From Porphyromonas canoris (lineage in GTDB: Bacteria; Bacteroidota; Bacteroidia; Bacteroidales; Porphyromonadaceae): DNA of 64,000 bases. Shown here piece by piece: positions 39,378 to 48,185 of this stretch. Position 1 is the stretch's first letter. Every line of letters starts with the position of its first letter. The position numbers and the translations under genes are program-made. The DNA lies in contig NZ_JQZV01000001.1 of assembly GCF_000769115.1 (NCBI RefSeq), positions 96,001-160,000 of the forward strand, read 5' to 3'. The notes beneath the pieces are model-generated. The model was not told the DNA's origin and searched no databases. It saw only the letters and a list, made by a program, of their open reading frames with translations.

Positions 39378-40541
39378 ATGATTAAAGACTTTTTCGACAG
39401 GCCATTTACCTTAGACAGACTATCTAAAATCTTCTTTTCCGTACTGTTTGCGGCGTTGGGAATATTTCTGTTCCAAAAGTTATCGGGCATATTGATCCCT
39501 TTTATACTGGCATGGATCATCGCACATCTGCTTATGCCGTTGGTTTACTTCTTCGAGAAGAAACTCAAAATACGCTCACGGGCTCTCTCGGTACTTACGG
39601 TTCTGATCCTTGTTGGGGGAACAATTTCGGGAATAATCATAGCTATATGGCCCTCTTTAACGGCAGAAGCGAATAAAGCATGGGAGTTACTCCAGACGTA
39701 TGCTTCGTTTGAAGCCTTAAAGAGCATCCTTCCACCGAGTGTGGTAGAGCAGCTGGAACAGTATCCCGATGTGGCTTCGGTGATGAATGAGTTCAATATG
39801 GAGAACCTGATCAAGACACTCCAACAGTTCTTAAGCAAGTCTGTCTCTATTCTTGCAAGCACGTTCTCCATCATCATGAGTACGACAGTGGTTTTCCTAT
39901 TCCTCCTTTACCTCATCTTTATCATGCTGGACTACGAAAGACTAAATGCCGGATTCATGAAGCTGATACCGGATCATCTGAAGCCATTCGTGATAGAAAT
40001 GGGACACAATGTAGAATACTACCTGACCAACTACTTCAAAGGGCAGTCTCTTATAGCCCTTTGCGTGGGCGTACTGCTGTCTATAGGCTACTCTATACAA
40101 GGGCTTCCTCTCGGTATTTTACTGGGTATGCTAATCGGACTACTGAATCTGGTTCCATATCTGCAAATATTGGGACTGCTTCCTATCGTCTTTCTTTCAA
40201 TGCTGCATAGCGCAGAGACGGGTCAGCATCTGGGCATAGTCCTCGCAATATCTTTGGGCATACTTCTTTTGGTGCAGATTATCCAGGATACGTTCCTCAC
40301 TCCGCGCATCATGGGAAAGACCATGGGAATGATGCCTGCCGTTATCCTTATTTCTCTATCCATATTCGGGTATCTGTTCGGACTGCTTGGAATGGTGATC
40401 GCTCTCCCTGCAACAATGATTCTGTACACCTTCCACATGAAATATATCGTGGGCAAACCGGTGGAAAATCTTGAACTTGAACAGAAGAAAGCCGATCCGC
40501 TCTGGAGTAAGATAGTAAAGAAAACAAGGAGAAAGAAATAG
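39378..40541 (+). CDS. AI-2E/PerM-family membrane transporter
   Basis: 387 residues with about eight membrane helices: two pairs near the N-terminus, a long extracytoplasmic amphipathic part (about 90-150), and a C-terminal bundle. Family hallmarks are YYLTNYFKGQSLIALCVG and the PLGILLGMLIGLLNLVPYLQ segment, then PRIMGKTMGMMPAVILISLSIFGYLFGLLGMVIALP. The family includes exporters of small molecules and sodium/proton antiporters, so the substrate is open. The C-terminus is strongly basic (KIVKKTRRKK). Confidence 0.9.
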   Translation: MIKDFFDRPFTLDRLSKIFFSVLFAALGIFLFQKLSGILIPFILAWIIAHLLMPLVYFFEKKLKIRSRALSVLTVLILVGGTISGIIIAIWPSLTAEANKAWELLQTYASFEALKSILPPSVVEQLEQYPDVASVMNEFNMENLIKTLQQFLSKSVSILASTFSIIMSTTVVFLFLLYLIFIMLDYERLNAGFMKLIPDHLKPFVIEMGHNVEYYLTNYFKGQSLIALCVGVLLSIGYSIQGLPLGILLGMLIGLLNLVPYLQILGLLPIVFLSMLHSAETGQHLGIVLAISLGILLLVQIIQDTFLTPRIMGKTMGMMPAVILISLSIFGYLFGLLGMVIALPATMILYTFHMKYIVGKPVENLELEQKKADPLWSKIVKKTRRKK

Positions 40542-40555
40542 ATTTTTGAGTAGAG

Positions 40556-40589
40556 GTATTGGAGAATTAAAAATTTCTCTCTACCTTTG
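40556..40589 (+). promoter_or_regulatory. Promoter of tRNA-Lys
   Basis: TATTG at 40556-40560, 21-nt spacer, TACCTTTG at 40582-40589. The tRNA begins 60 bp downstream. Confidence 0.6.
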
Positions 40590-40649
40590 CGCTGCAATGA
40601 AGTGATTCATGCGCTAGTTTTTCATTTGATTTTCATAATTGACAGGTGG

Positions 40650-40725
40650 GATTCGCTAGCTCAGTAGGTAGAGCACATCCCTTTTAAGGATGGGGTCCTG
40701 GGTTCGAGCCCCAGGCGAATCACCA
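40650..40725 (+). tRNA. tRNA-Lys (anticodon TTT), CCA encoded
   Basis: A 76-nt cloverleaf: acceptor GATTCGC/GCGAATC, D arm GCTC/GAGC, anticodon arm CATCC-CTTTTAA-GGATG with anticodon TTT, variable GGGTC, T arm CTGGG-TTCGAGC-CCCAG, discriminator A and encoded CCA. All stems pair perfectly. Confidence 0.97.
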
Positions 40726-40768
40726 AGAGAGGTGGAATTCGGGAGAATTCTGCCTCTCTTTGGTTTTT
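40726..40768 (+). terminator. Terminator of tRNA-Lys
   Basis: AGAGAGG...GAATTC pairs with GAATTC...CCTCTCT around GGGA, followed by TTTGGTTTTT, directly after the CCA end. Confidence 0.85.
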
Positions 40769-40885
40769 ATAAGCACCTAACGCTTGCCAGATGAAGAGAG
40801 AAAGCGCCAGAATCAGAAAGCAATAGACTTTTTTCGTAACTTTGGACTCTTCTTTTTTGATTCCTTACATAATATCTTCCACAAC

Positions 40886-41581
40886 ATGATTCCAAAAGAA
40901 AAGCATCCGCATATCTCTACCATGATTCCACACTTGTGGGAATTATTGGCTCAGAATGAGAAAGAGTTTTTTCAGATCTACTCTGCTTTTGAGCAGGTAG
41001 CCCCGAAAGAGATACTACTCGAAGAGGGGATGATACCGGAGTATTGCTATATCCTTATTCAAGGACAGGTAAAAGTAACAATGGAATCTTACGGGGGGAG
41101 AAGGCATATCGTCAACCTTATCTGTCCGGGGAAGCTTTTTGGGTATCGCACTTTCTTTATGGGAAAGCCGAGTGCAGTCCGCATCTCTGCTGTGGGTGCA
41201 AGCCTTGTTTATAAATTTCCTTTGACAGTCTTGGAGGATATTGCAAGAGAAAATCCCAAAGTAAGCTACTGGCTGATGCTGGAAAGCTATCGGGACATAT
41301 TCTTAAGCGACAGAAGATCGGTAGGGTTGCTGGTCAAGCAATCCCGCGCACGCATGGCAGAAGGACTGCTGTTACTGAAAGAGATGTACGGACTCAAGCC
41401 GAACGGTTCTTTGAATATCAATCCGACCAGAAAGGATATGGGCGAACTTTCCAACATGACCATCAGCAATGCGATACGTACTCTCAATGCATTTGAAGAA
41501 GAAGGTCTCATAAAAATGGAAGGTCGGGAGATTACAATACTCAACGAAAAAAGCATCGATGAGATAGCACGAAAGGGTTAA
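40886..41581 (+). CDS. Crp/Fnr-family transcriptional regulator
   Basis: 231 residues from the ATG at 40886; the frame is open to a TTG at 40784, but that lies just after the tRNA terminator and would make the protein overlong. The N-terminal cyclic-nucleotide-binding-like beta roll (ILLEEGMIPEYCYILIQGQVKVTMES, PGKLFGYRTFFMGKPS) is joined by a long helix to a winged helix-turn-helix (NPTRKDMGELSNMTISNAIRTLNAFEEEGLI). No N-terminal four-Cys iron-sulfur set is present. It lies 45 bp before a MATE exporter on the same strand, which it may control (inference). Confidence 0.9.
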   Translation: MIPKEKHPHISTMIPHLWELLAQNEKEFFQIYSAFEQVAPKEILLEEGMIPEYCYILIQGQVKVTMESYGGRRHIVNLICPGKLFGYRTFFMGKPSAVRISAVGASLVYKFPLTVLEDIARENPKVSYWLMLESYRDIFLSDRRSVGLLVKQSRARMAEGLLLLKEMYGLKPNGSLNINPTRKDMGELSNMTISNAIRTLNAFEEEGLIKMEGREITILNEKSIDEIARKG

Positions 41582-41625
41582 ATCAACGCATCAAGAGCCG
41601 TTCCCGAACAGAAAGGATAAAAGTG

Positions 41626-42972
41626 ATGGACAAAAGAAGCGAAGCATTGGAGCATCTTCCGGTAGGACGACTACTAAGGCAGTTTGCCGTTCCGGCTGTG
41701 GTTGGAACGATGGTAAACTCGCTTTACAATGTCGTGGATAGAATGTTTATCGGAAATGGTGTCGGCAGCTTGGCAATATCCGGACTGGCTGTAACATTTC
41801 CCATCATCATATTCCTTCAGGCTATGGGAATGCTCATCGGTTCGGGAGCATCTGCAAGGGTCTCCATTTTGCTCGGAGCAAAAAAAAGAGAGACAGCGGA
41901 AGAGCTTTTGGGCAATGCTTTTCTCCTCACGCTCCTGATCAGTCTTCCGGCCACACTGCTCTGTCTCATCTATCTGGACGATCTCCTTTTGGCATTCGGT
42001 GCAAGCTATCAGACCTTGAAATATGCTCGTGAATACCTCATCATAGCACTGCCCGGCAACATCTTTGCAAACATTGCTTTCAGCTACAATGCGGTAATGA
42101 GAGCGGCAGGCTATCCCTCTAAGGCCATGACGACAATGCTTATCGGAGCCATATCGAATATTATTCTGGATCCGATCTTTATCTTTGTCTTCAACATGGG
42201 AATAGCGGGAGCAGCATGGGCTACCGTCATATCCATGTTCATCAGTATGTGTTTCGTCGTTACTCACTTCCTGAGTAAGAGCAGCAACATACAGCTTCGC
42301 ATAAAAAACTTCAAACTCAAAAAGAGACACATCATCGCCATCCTCTCCATCGGTATGGCGCCTTTCTCCATGCAGCTGACCGGCAGTCTCATCACCGTGA
42401 TCCTCAATAAAAGTTTGGCACAGTACGGAGGAGACTATGCGGTGGGGGCGTATGGCATACTGAGTAGTTTCGCTATGCTTATCCTGATGTTGTGTTTGGG
42501 TGTTTCTCAAGGTATGCAGCCGATTGTCGGTTATAACTATGGAGCCGAACTCTACCACAGAGTAAAAGAGGCTTCGTGGCGATCTTTCGGCTTGAATATG
42601 AGCATTGGTCTCGTTGGCGGACTATTGGGTGTTCTCGCTCCGAGCCTCATCGTACGAGGCTTTACATCTGATCCCGAACTCATGGATCTCACTGTATATG
42701 CTGTCCGGGTATGTACTTTTCACTTCGCCGTTGTCGGTTTCCAAATCACCACAACGCAGTACTTTCAGAGCATTGGCAGGGCAAAAGTCTCCATGCTTCT
42801 CTCTCTTACCCGTCAGATTATCTATCTAATTCCGCTGTTATTGCTGCTTCCTCCCATTTTGGGACTCAAAGGAATATGGTTTTCACTCCCCATATCCGAT
42901 ATACTGGCAGCGATGACAGCTTTTTTTGTGTACTTGTACCACTATAACAAACGCATCAAACCGGCTTTATGA
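41626..42972 (+). CDS. MATE-family multidrug efflux transporter
   Basis: 448 residues, twelve predicted membrane helices in two homologous halves. The start is the ATG at 41626, with the purine-rich GAAAGGA at 41611; a GTG three bases earlier is less likely. Features: VPAVVGTMVNSLYNVVDRMFIGNGVG at the N-terminus, MRAAGYPSKAMTTMLIGAISNIILDPIFIF at the end of helix 4-5 and SQGMQPIVGYNYGA in the second half, all typical of the DinF/NorM-like branch. It exports cationic or other drugs using a Na+ or H+ gradient. The stop overlaps the next ATG (ATGA). Confidence 0.94.
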   Translation: MDKRSEALEHLPVGRLLRQFAVPAVVGTMVNSLYNVVDRMFIGNGVGSLAISGLAVTFPIIIFLQAMGMLIGSGASARVSILLGAKKRETAEELLGNAFLLTLLISLPATLLCLIYLDDLLLAFGASYQTLKYAREYLIIALPGNIFANIAFSYNAVMRAAGYPSKAMTTMLIGAISNIILDPIFIFVFNMGIAGAAWATVISMFISMCFVVTHFLSKSSNIQLRIKNFKLKKRHIIAILSIGMAPFSMQLTGSLITVILNKSLAQYGGDYAVGAYGILSSFAMLILMLCLGVSQGMQPIVGYNYGAELYHRVKEASWRSFGLNMSIGLVGGLLGVLAPSLIVRGFTSDPELMDLTVYAVRVCTFHFAVVGFQITTTQYFQSIGRAKVSMLLSLTRQIIYLIPLLLLLPPILGLKGIWFSLPISDILAAMTAFFVYLYHYNKRIKPAL

Positions 42973-44108
42973 AAGTATTCCTCATGTCCATTGTAGGGCA
43001 GACTCTCATCATGTTATACCTGCTCTACAAAGTGAATCAGACCTCTCTCAAAAAAACAAAATGGGGAAAGGTGATCATGGCACTTCTTATCCTGATGTAT
43101 CTTTTCTTCCTCGGAGTATATATTGCTCGTAAATCCATACCATGGGAGAGCTTCGGGCAGATCATGTATTTCCTTAACAACTACTACGTTATCATTCTCA
43201 TATACAGCTTCATCATTGCTCTGATAGGCTTGGGAACGCGCATTGCGCTTCTGCTGTTCCGCAAGAGGTGGAATGTCTCCGCTGAAAACAAACAGCGGTG
43301 GTATGGCTACATGATGCTCCTGTCTCTTCTGCTCCTCATACTGGCGTGCAACAAAGGCTACCGTAATACGATGGAGCCGATCGTCTCACGCTATGAAGTG
43401 AAGATTGCAAAGCCCTCCCCCGGACAAGAGAAGCTCCGCATAGCTTTGGTGACAGACCCTCACATCGGAGAGATCATGGGCTTAAGCAGCATAGAACGTC
43501 TGGCTAAAATGGTCGAAGCAGAAAAGCCCGATATTTTTCTCATCGGCGGAGACATCTTCGATTATGACCTGAGATATGGAGAGAAAGAGGGCGTAAAAGA
43601 GACCTTGAAATCCATCAGCAGCAAATATGGCACCTATATCGTAATGGGAAATCACGAGTACAGAGGCGATGTCGAGGGCAAAAAGGCTTGGCTTCGAGAC
43701 GCAGGAACGCTTCTGATAGACTCCCTCATCACTCTTCCCGGAACGGATATACAGCTGCTCGGAAGGGATGATCACAACAACCCCGACGGGCGTGCCTCTT
43801 TCTCCGAGCTGGCAATGCGCTATCATATAGACCGCAATAAACCCCTGCTGCTACTCGATCATCAGCCCCGTCAAATAGACGAAGCTCAGAGTTTGGGCAT
43901 AGATCTTGCAATGTTCGGACACACTCATGGCGGACAGTTTATACCTTTCCGCTTTCTCGTACAGCTTGCTTTCAAGCAGATCGAAGGCATTTCACGGTAC
44001 GGCAATACCACGGTGGTGGTCTCTTCCGGATATGGAGTAGCCGGCTCTCCATTCCGTGTCGGCACACGTAGCGAATTGGTTATTATAGATGTCGAGTTTC
44101 AAAAATAA
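42969..44108 (+). CDS. Membrane-anchored metallophosphoesterase
   Basis: 379 residues. About four N-terminal membrane helices (residues 1-135) are followed by a YkuE-like calcineurin phosphoesterase domain: ALVTDPHIGEIMG, IFLIGGDIFDYD, IVMGNHEYRGD, LLLDHQPRQ and LAMFGHTHGGQFIP give the full set of metal ligands. Related proteins hydrolyse UDP-sugar lipids or phospholipid headgroups; the actual substrate is unknown. Translation is coupled to the MATE gene by a 4-bp overlap. Confidence 0.9.
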   Translation: MKVFLMSIVGQTLIMLYLLYKVNQTSLKKTKWGKVIMALLILMYLFFLGVYIARKSIPWESFGQIMYFLNNYYVIILIYSFIIALIGLGTRIALLLFRKRWNVSAENKQRWYGYMMLLSLLLLILACNKGYRNTMEPIVSRYEVKIAKPSPGQEKLRIALVTDPHIGEIMGLSSIERLAKMVEAEKPDIFLIGGDIFDYDLRYGEKEGVKETLKSISSKYGTYIVMGNHEYRGDVEGKKAWLRDAGTLLIDSLITLPGTDIQLLGRDDHNNPDGRASFSELAMRYHIDRNKPLLLLDHQPRQIDEAQSLGIDLAMFGHTHGGQFIPFRFLVQLAFKQIEGISRYGNTTVVVSSGYGVAGSPFRVGTRSELVIIDVEFQK

Positions 44109-44127
44109 CTTATCCCGTCCTGCCATT

Positions 44128-44159
44128 TTTGGTCGGATGAAATAATAGCACTAATTTTG
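44128..44159 (+). promoter_or_regulatory. Promoter of tig
   Basis: TTTG (44128-44131), 20-nt spacer, TAATTTTG (44152-44159). A leader of about 40 nt to the ATG at 44204 is predicted. Confidence 0.75.
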
Positions 44160-44203
44160 TAAGCTTCAATAAAGTAGGATATTAAAACACATCATATAAG
44201 AGT

Positions 44204-45577
44204 ATGAACATAACAATAAAAGAGAAGAGCGGTATCAAAGCCATCTTTGAAGTGGTTATCACTCCGGAAGACTACAAACCGGGAGTAGAAAAAGCCCTTA
44301 AGCAGATCAAGAACAACGGTAACTTCCAAGGTTTCCGCAAGGGTAAAGTGCCTATGGCAATGGTACAAAAGCTCTATGGTATGTCTGCCAAAGTAGAAGA
44401 AGTTCAACGTCAAATCAGCGAAGGAGTAGATAAAGCCTTGAGAGAAAACGAGCTTAAAGTGCTCGGACAACCTATGGTTACGGACAGCACTCCTGCTATC
44501 GACTTTGAGAAGCAAGAGACTTTCGCACTCGACTTTGAAGTGGCTCTTCGCCCGGAAGTAACCAATCTTCCCACAAAAGAAGACAAGCTGGCATACTACA
44601 ACATCGAGCTTACAGATGCAGATATAGATGCTCGCATCCAAGAGATACTTAAGTCCAACCCTCGCTATGTAGATGCAGAAGTGGTGGAAGTAAACGACAT
44701 CATTCGCGGAACAGTATGCGAGCTTGACGCAGACGGTAAGCCTCTCGAAGGCGGATTGCGCAAGGAAGAGAATGCCATGCTTCTTGTCTCCATGATCAAG
44801 AATGAAGAACAGCAAAAACTCTTCATCGGCTCATCTCTCAACAGTGTCATAGTATTCGACCCTACGGTTGCTTTCGGTAGCACAGTAGAGTTTGCTTCAC
44901 TTCTCGGTCTTAAGAAAGAAGAGGTGGAAGGCAACCAATCCAAGTTCAGCTTCGAGATCCAAAAGATTACTCGCAGTGAAGCGGCAGAACTCAACCAAGA
45001 CTTCTTCGATGCTCTATTCGGAGAGGGTGAAGTGAAGAGCGAAGACGAAATGCGTGCAAAGCTGAAAGAGATCTACGGCAGACAAAACGAGAACGACTCC
45101 ATGTATAAGTTCCAACTCGATACAGAGTCTTACATCAAAGAGCACAAGGCAAACGCCATCGCACTGGATGAAGAACTCCTCAAGAAGTGGTACAAGACTA
45201 CCGAGCAGGGAGCAAAGATGACGGACGAAGAGTTTGAAAAGTCTATGCCTCGCTTCTTTGAAGACATCAAGAGCTACATTTACAGAGATGCAATCCTTAC
45301 GGCAAATAATATCGTAGCCACAGAGGAAGACACTCTCAACTCTGCAAAACAGATGGCAGCGATGCAGTTTGCACAGTATGGCATGAACAACATCCCCGAA
45401 GATGTGCTTGCCAACTACGCCAAGACGCTTATAGAAAAGCCTGAAAGCCGCAACCAGATCAACGATCAGATCGAGAGAAGCAAGTTTGCCGCTTGGATGA
45501 AAGACCAGGTAACACTTGAAGAAAAGAACGTTACGGCAGAAGAGTTCAAGAAAATGTTTGAACCGGCAGAAGCATAA
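44204..45577 (+). CDS. tig: Trigger factor-type ribosome-associated chaperone
   Basis: 457 residues; binds nascent chains at the ribosomal exit. The N-terminal domain carries the ribosome-binding signature GFRKGKVPMAMVQK (about 45-58). The middle peptidyl-prolyl isomerase-like domain is strongly diverged, as is usual in Bacteroidetes, with VELNDIIRGTVCELDADGKPL-like strands. The long helical C-terminal arms (about 260-457) end in an acidic FKKMFEPAEA. Single gene with its own promoter and a very strong terminator. Confidence 0.93.
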   Translation: MNITIKEKSGIKAIFEVVITPEDYKPGVEKALKQIKNNGNFQGFRKGKVPMAMVQKLYGMSAKVEEVQRQISEGVDKALRENELKVLGQPMVTDSTPAIDFEKQETFALDFEVALRPEVTNLPTKEDKLAYYNIELTDADIDARIQEILKSNPRYVDAEVVEVNDIIRGTVCELDADGKPLEGGLRKEENAMLLVSMIKNEEQQKLFIGSSLNSVIVFDPTVAFGSTVEFASLLGLKKEEVEGNQSKFSFEIQKITRSEAAELNQDFFDALFGEGEVKSEDEMRAKLKEIYGRQNENDSMYKFQLDTESYIKEHKANAIALDEELLKKWYKTTEQGAKMTDEEFEKSMPRFFEDIKSYIYRDAILTANNIVATEEDTLNSAKQMAAMQFAQYGMNNIPEDVLANYAKTLIEKPESRNQINDQIERSKFAAWMKDQVTLEEKNVTAEEFKKMFEPAEA

Positions 45578-45621
45578 TCTTCTCCCGCCACAGATAACAA
45601 TACCGGACTCCGGTAACCAAG

Positions 45622-45669
45622 CTGCACCCCGAAAGTTAGGAACAAAACTTTCGGGGTGCAGTTTCTTTT
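45622..45669 (+). terminator. Terminator of tig
   Basis: CTGCACCCCGAAAGTT and AACTTTCGGGGTGCAG form a 16-bp perfect stem with a short loop, followed by TTTCTTTT, 45 bp after the stop codon. Confidence 0.93.
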
Positions 45670-45780
45670 GAGCCGCCAGCCCGGAAATCCTCCGTCTGAA
45701 ATACAGATTAACGCACACCATAAAGAGACCTTTGAAGCAGATAAGCTGCTATGCAAAGGTCTTCTTACGGCTATTTGGGG

Positions 45781-45788
45781 TATATTTG
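45781..45788 (+). promoter_or_regulatory. -7 box of the small membrane protein gene
   Basis: TATATTTG matches TAnnTTTG, 28 bp upstream of the ATG at 45817; the -33 match is poor. Confidence 0.5.
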
Positions 45789-45816
45789 CACCAAGATCAA
45801 CAAGACCACACAGATC

Positions 45817-46032
45817 ATGACACAAAAAACAAAGTACGTAATCGCCTACCTGATGGTAACAATACTGATAGCTGTAATAATAAGGTTTATCATCGAAATG
45901 GGTTGGCTCTCCCGCACTTCAGGAGTTATCGTTTTCATTATGATTGTCGCATCGGATCTCATAGGCAGATACACTCGCAAAAGAGTGGAGAAGAAAAAAA
46001 CGTGCGAAGAGCAATCCGATCTTCCGAGATAG
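45817..46032 (+). CDS. Small two-helix membrane protein
   Basis: 71 residues from MTQKTKYVIAYL, chosen because a -7 box lies just upstream; the frame is open for 22 more codons. Two predicted membrane helices (about 7-25 and 32-50) are followed by a basic tail (GRYTRKRVEKKKTCEEQ), with a positive-inside pattern that puts both ends in the cytoplasm. I recognise no family. It ends 26 bp before dispersed element R3. Confidence 0.6.
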   Translation: MTQKTKYVIAYLMVTILIAVIIRFIIEMGWLSRTSGVIVFIMIVASDLIGRYTRKRVEKKKTCEEQSDLPR

Positions 46033-46493
46033 TTTTCAGCCCCCGAAACCGCCCTTCATTTTTATATATTCCATCCCGAAAAATACTCACTTTTTTTTCG
46101 CTCTCTATTTTGATCGGAGGGAGTGTTTTCAGAGCATGACCGAACTGTTAAATTCGGGCTGTTTTATTAACACGATTTTTGATGCAGGTTTACTCAAAAC
46201 GCTAAAGCAGTATATTTTGTCTATTAACACGAAAAAGCCCCATCAAACGGATTGAGAAAAAATTTTTTCCAAATTCGAGAAAATCCGTATCACTTTGGGA
46301 TAAAAGAGCTTACGACATTACGGTTTTTCTTCCATAATGAAAAAAGAGAAAAAAGAAGAGATTTTCAGGAGCTTCGGAGGAGGTCATTTTTATATATTCC
46401 ATCCCATCAGAAGCTCTTTTCAGCCGAGCCTCTGTACCCGCTTTTCCATAAGAAAAATGGTGCAAATCTTGTGAGCAAATATCGCCGAGCCAA
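46033..46493. other. Gene-free region holding dispersed element R3
   Basis: About 460 bp; three quarters is element R3. The 46406-46493 remainder precedes the convergent hexosaminidase stop; no clear terminator was seen there. Confidence 0.7.
46058..46405 (+). repeat. Dispersed non-coding element, copy R3 (internally deleted, 348 bp)
   Basis: The left part is nearly identical to R1 and R2 up to TATATTTTGT. It then jumps directly to CTATTAACACGAAAAAGCCC and the conserved GAGAAAAAATTTTTTCCAAA, losing the roughly 200 bp that hold the 22-bp array in R1 and R2. The right end is a second copy of ATTTTTATATATTCCATCCC (46386-46405), so R3 is bounded by 20-bp direct repeats (46058 and 46386). Confidence 0.88.
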
Positions 46494-48185
46494 TCAGCGC
46501 ACGACGATTTCGTCCGTAAAGATCCACTCACCCCTGCTTCCTGCCTTGCCAACCACACGCAGGTAACGCGCCTTAATCTTTCCCTCCCACTTCCAATGCT
46601 CTATGAAAGAGATTGTTCGAGGCTCTTTCGGATGCTCTTTTCGGAAGATTTCCACAAAGTTTTTCCCATCTGTCGAAGCCATGATACAGAGTTCTTTTGG
46701 CAGATAGATCCCTGCGACATCCGCTTGGAGGAAGTCCATTCCGATGGATTGTAGTGTAGATGTTTTCCCAAGATCAAGAGTAAGGTCGAGGCAATTCTCT
46801 CCCAGGAAACCCTGCCAACGTCCATCGCCGTGCTGCCAGTTACCGCGAAGTCCGTCTACCAAAGCCTGTTCGCCGCCGGCATTATAGGAAGGATAGAAAG
46901 GTTTGTGATAGATGACCTTCGCCCCCGAGGCCTTGTGGACGACAGGCTGAAGAGTCTCCGGACGATCGCCTTGCTCATGTTTCAGGTCGAATGTATTCAC
47001 GTTGTTTCGGCGCAGATGCTCTGTTTGTTCCAACGCCCAAGCTCTGAACACCTCATACGGCGGACGCTTATCTCCCAGACGTCCGACCTCTGCAATCGCG
47101 AGCATACGAGGGTAGAGCATATACTCCAGATGCTGAGGTGTAGCTACGTATTCCGTCCAAAGGTTTCCCTGCACGCCGAGTATTCCTTTCGGCAGCTCCA
47201 TTTCCCAGACACGTTTCAAGGGGAGATAGCCTCCGAAAGACCGGGGTTGAGACTGTGGTGCATCTTGTGCATAGTCCAGATAACAATATTGCGACGGGGA
47301 GAAAATAACGTCATAACCTTTTTCCAATGCACGCTGTACCTGCTTGACATCGCGCCAAACCATGACGATGCTGCCTTCGGGGAGAGAGTCGCACAGGGCA
47401 TCGTCCCAGCAGACAGGCTTACGACCATGATCCGTGACACGACGCATGGCATAGCTTACGATATGGTCTTGGAGTTCGTCGGTGCTTTTCAGCCCCGGCC
47501 GTGAAGCCATCTCCCGGCAACGGGAGCAGGTGCGCCAGTGTGTCTTGCCCGCTTCATCGCCTCCGATATGGATATAATCCGAAGGAAAGATCCTCACGAC
47601 CTCGTCTATGAGATGGTCTATGAACTTGTAACAAGCAGGATTGGAGGCACAGAAGTCTGCCTGCGCCCCATCGTTCCCAACGCACTTCAGCTCCGGATAA
47701 GCCGCCATCACCTCTTCGCTATGCCCCGGTATCTCCACTTCGGGAACGATCATGATGCCTCGTTCATTGGCATAAGCGATGAGGGCTTTCAGTTCGGCCT
47801 CGGTGTAATATCCGCCATAGGCGCCGGGTGTTCCTTCCGGGAGGTATCGGCGATCCCCTTCTCCCCACCACTTGTCCCAGTCGCTCTCGGTACGCCATGC
47901 CGACAGCTCGGTCAGACGAGGATATCCGGACAATACAAAACGCCAGCCTCCGGCATCGGTCAGATGCAGATGCAGGCGATTGATGCCGTAGGAGGAGAGG
48001 ATGTCTATCTGCTTTTTCAGCACATCCACACCGAAGAAATGACGCGAAACGTCTATCATGCAGCCCCGCCATTCGTAGGCATTCGGGGAGCTTTGATGCA
48101 ATACTTGTGCGGATACGGTGTGCCATTTTGCCAAGAAGAGCCATAGCAAAACTGCGGGAACAAGGAGAGTAATACGAGATTTCAT
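46494..48185 (-). CDS. GH20 beta-N-acetylhexosaminidase
   Basis: 563 residues from MKSRITLLVPAVLLWLFLA, a signal-peptide start; the frame is open for 25 codons upstream but without signal-like character. The GH20 barrel begins with RGCMIDVSRHFFGVDVLKKQID, carries the catalytic Asp-Glu pair in IHIGGDEAGKTHW, and continues with PVCWDDALCDSLPEGSIVMVWR and NLWTEYVATPQHLEYMLYPR. A C-terminal beta-sandwich (about 460-563; LDLTLDLGKTSTLQSIGMDFLQ) resembles a discoidin-like carbohydrate-binding module. It releases GlcNAc/GalNAc from glycans. The upstream region holds an eight-unit 22-bp repeat array. Confidence 0.94.
   Translation of the reverse strand: MKSRITLLVPAVLLWLFLAKWHTVSAQVLHQSSPNAYEWRGCMIDVSRHFFGVDVLKKQIDILSSYGINRLHLHLTDAGGWRFVLSGYPRLTELSAWRTESDWDKWWGEGDRRYLPEGTPGAYGGYYTEAELKALIAYANERGIMIVPEVEIPGHSEEVMAAYPELKCVGNDGAQADFCASNPACYKFIDHLIDEVVRIFPSDYIHIGGDEAGKTHWRTCSRCREMASRPGLKSTDELQDHIVSYAMRRVTDHGRKPVCWDDALCDSLPEGSIVMVWRDVKQVQRALEKGYDVIFSPSQYCYLDYAQDAPQSQPRSFGGYLPLKRVWEMELPKGILGVQGNLWTEYVATPQHLEYMLYPRMLAIAEVGRLGDKRPPYEVFRAWALEQTEHLRRNNVNTFDLKHEQGDRPETLQPVVHKASGAKVIYHKPFYPSYNAGGEQALVDGLRGNWQHGDGRWQGFLGENCLDLTLDLGKTSTLQSIGMDFLQADVAGIYLPKELCIMASTDGKNFVEIFRKEHPKEPRTISFIEHWKWEGKIKARYLRVVGKAGSRGEWIFTDEIVVR

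Noticed and set aside
40650..40725. tRNA-Lys as an integration site of a mobile island
   Set aside because: No integrase, no repeated tRNA 3' end and ordinary genes on both sides.
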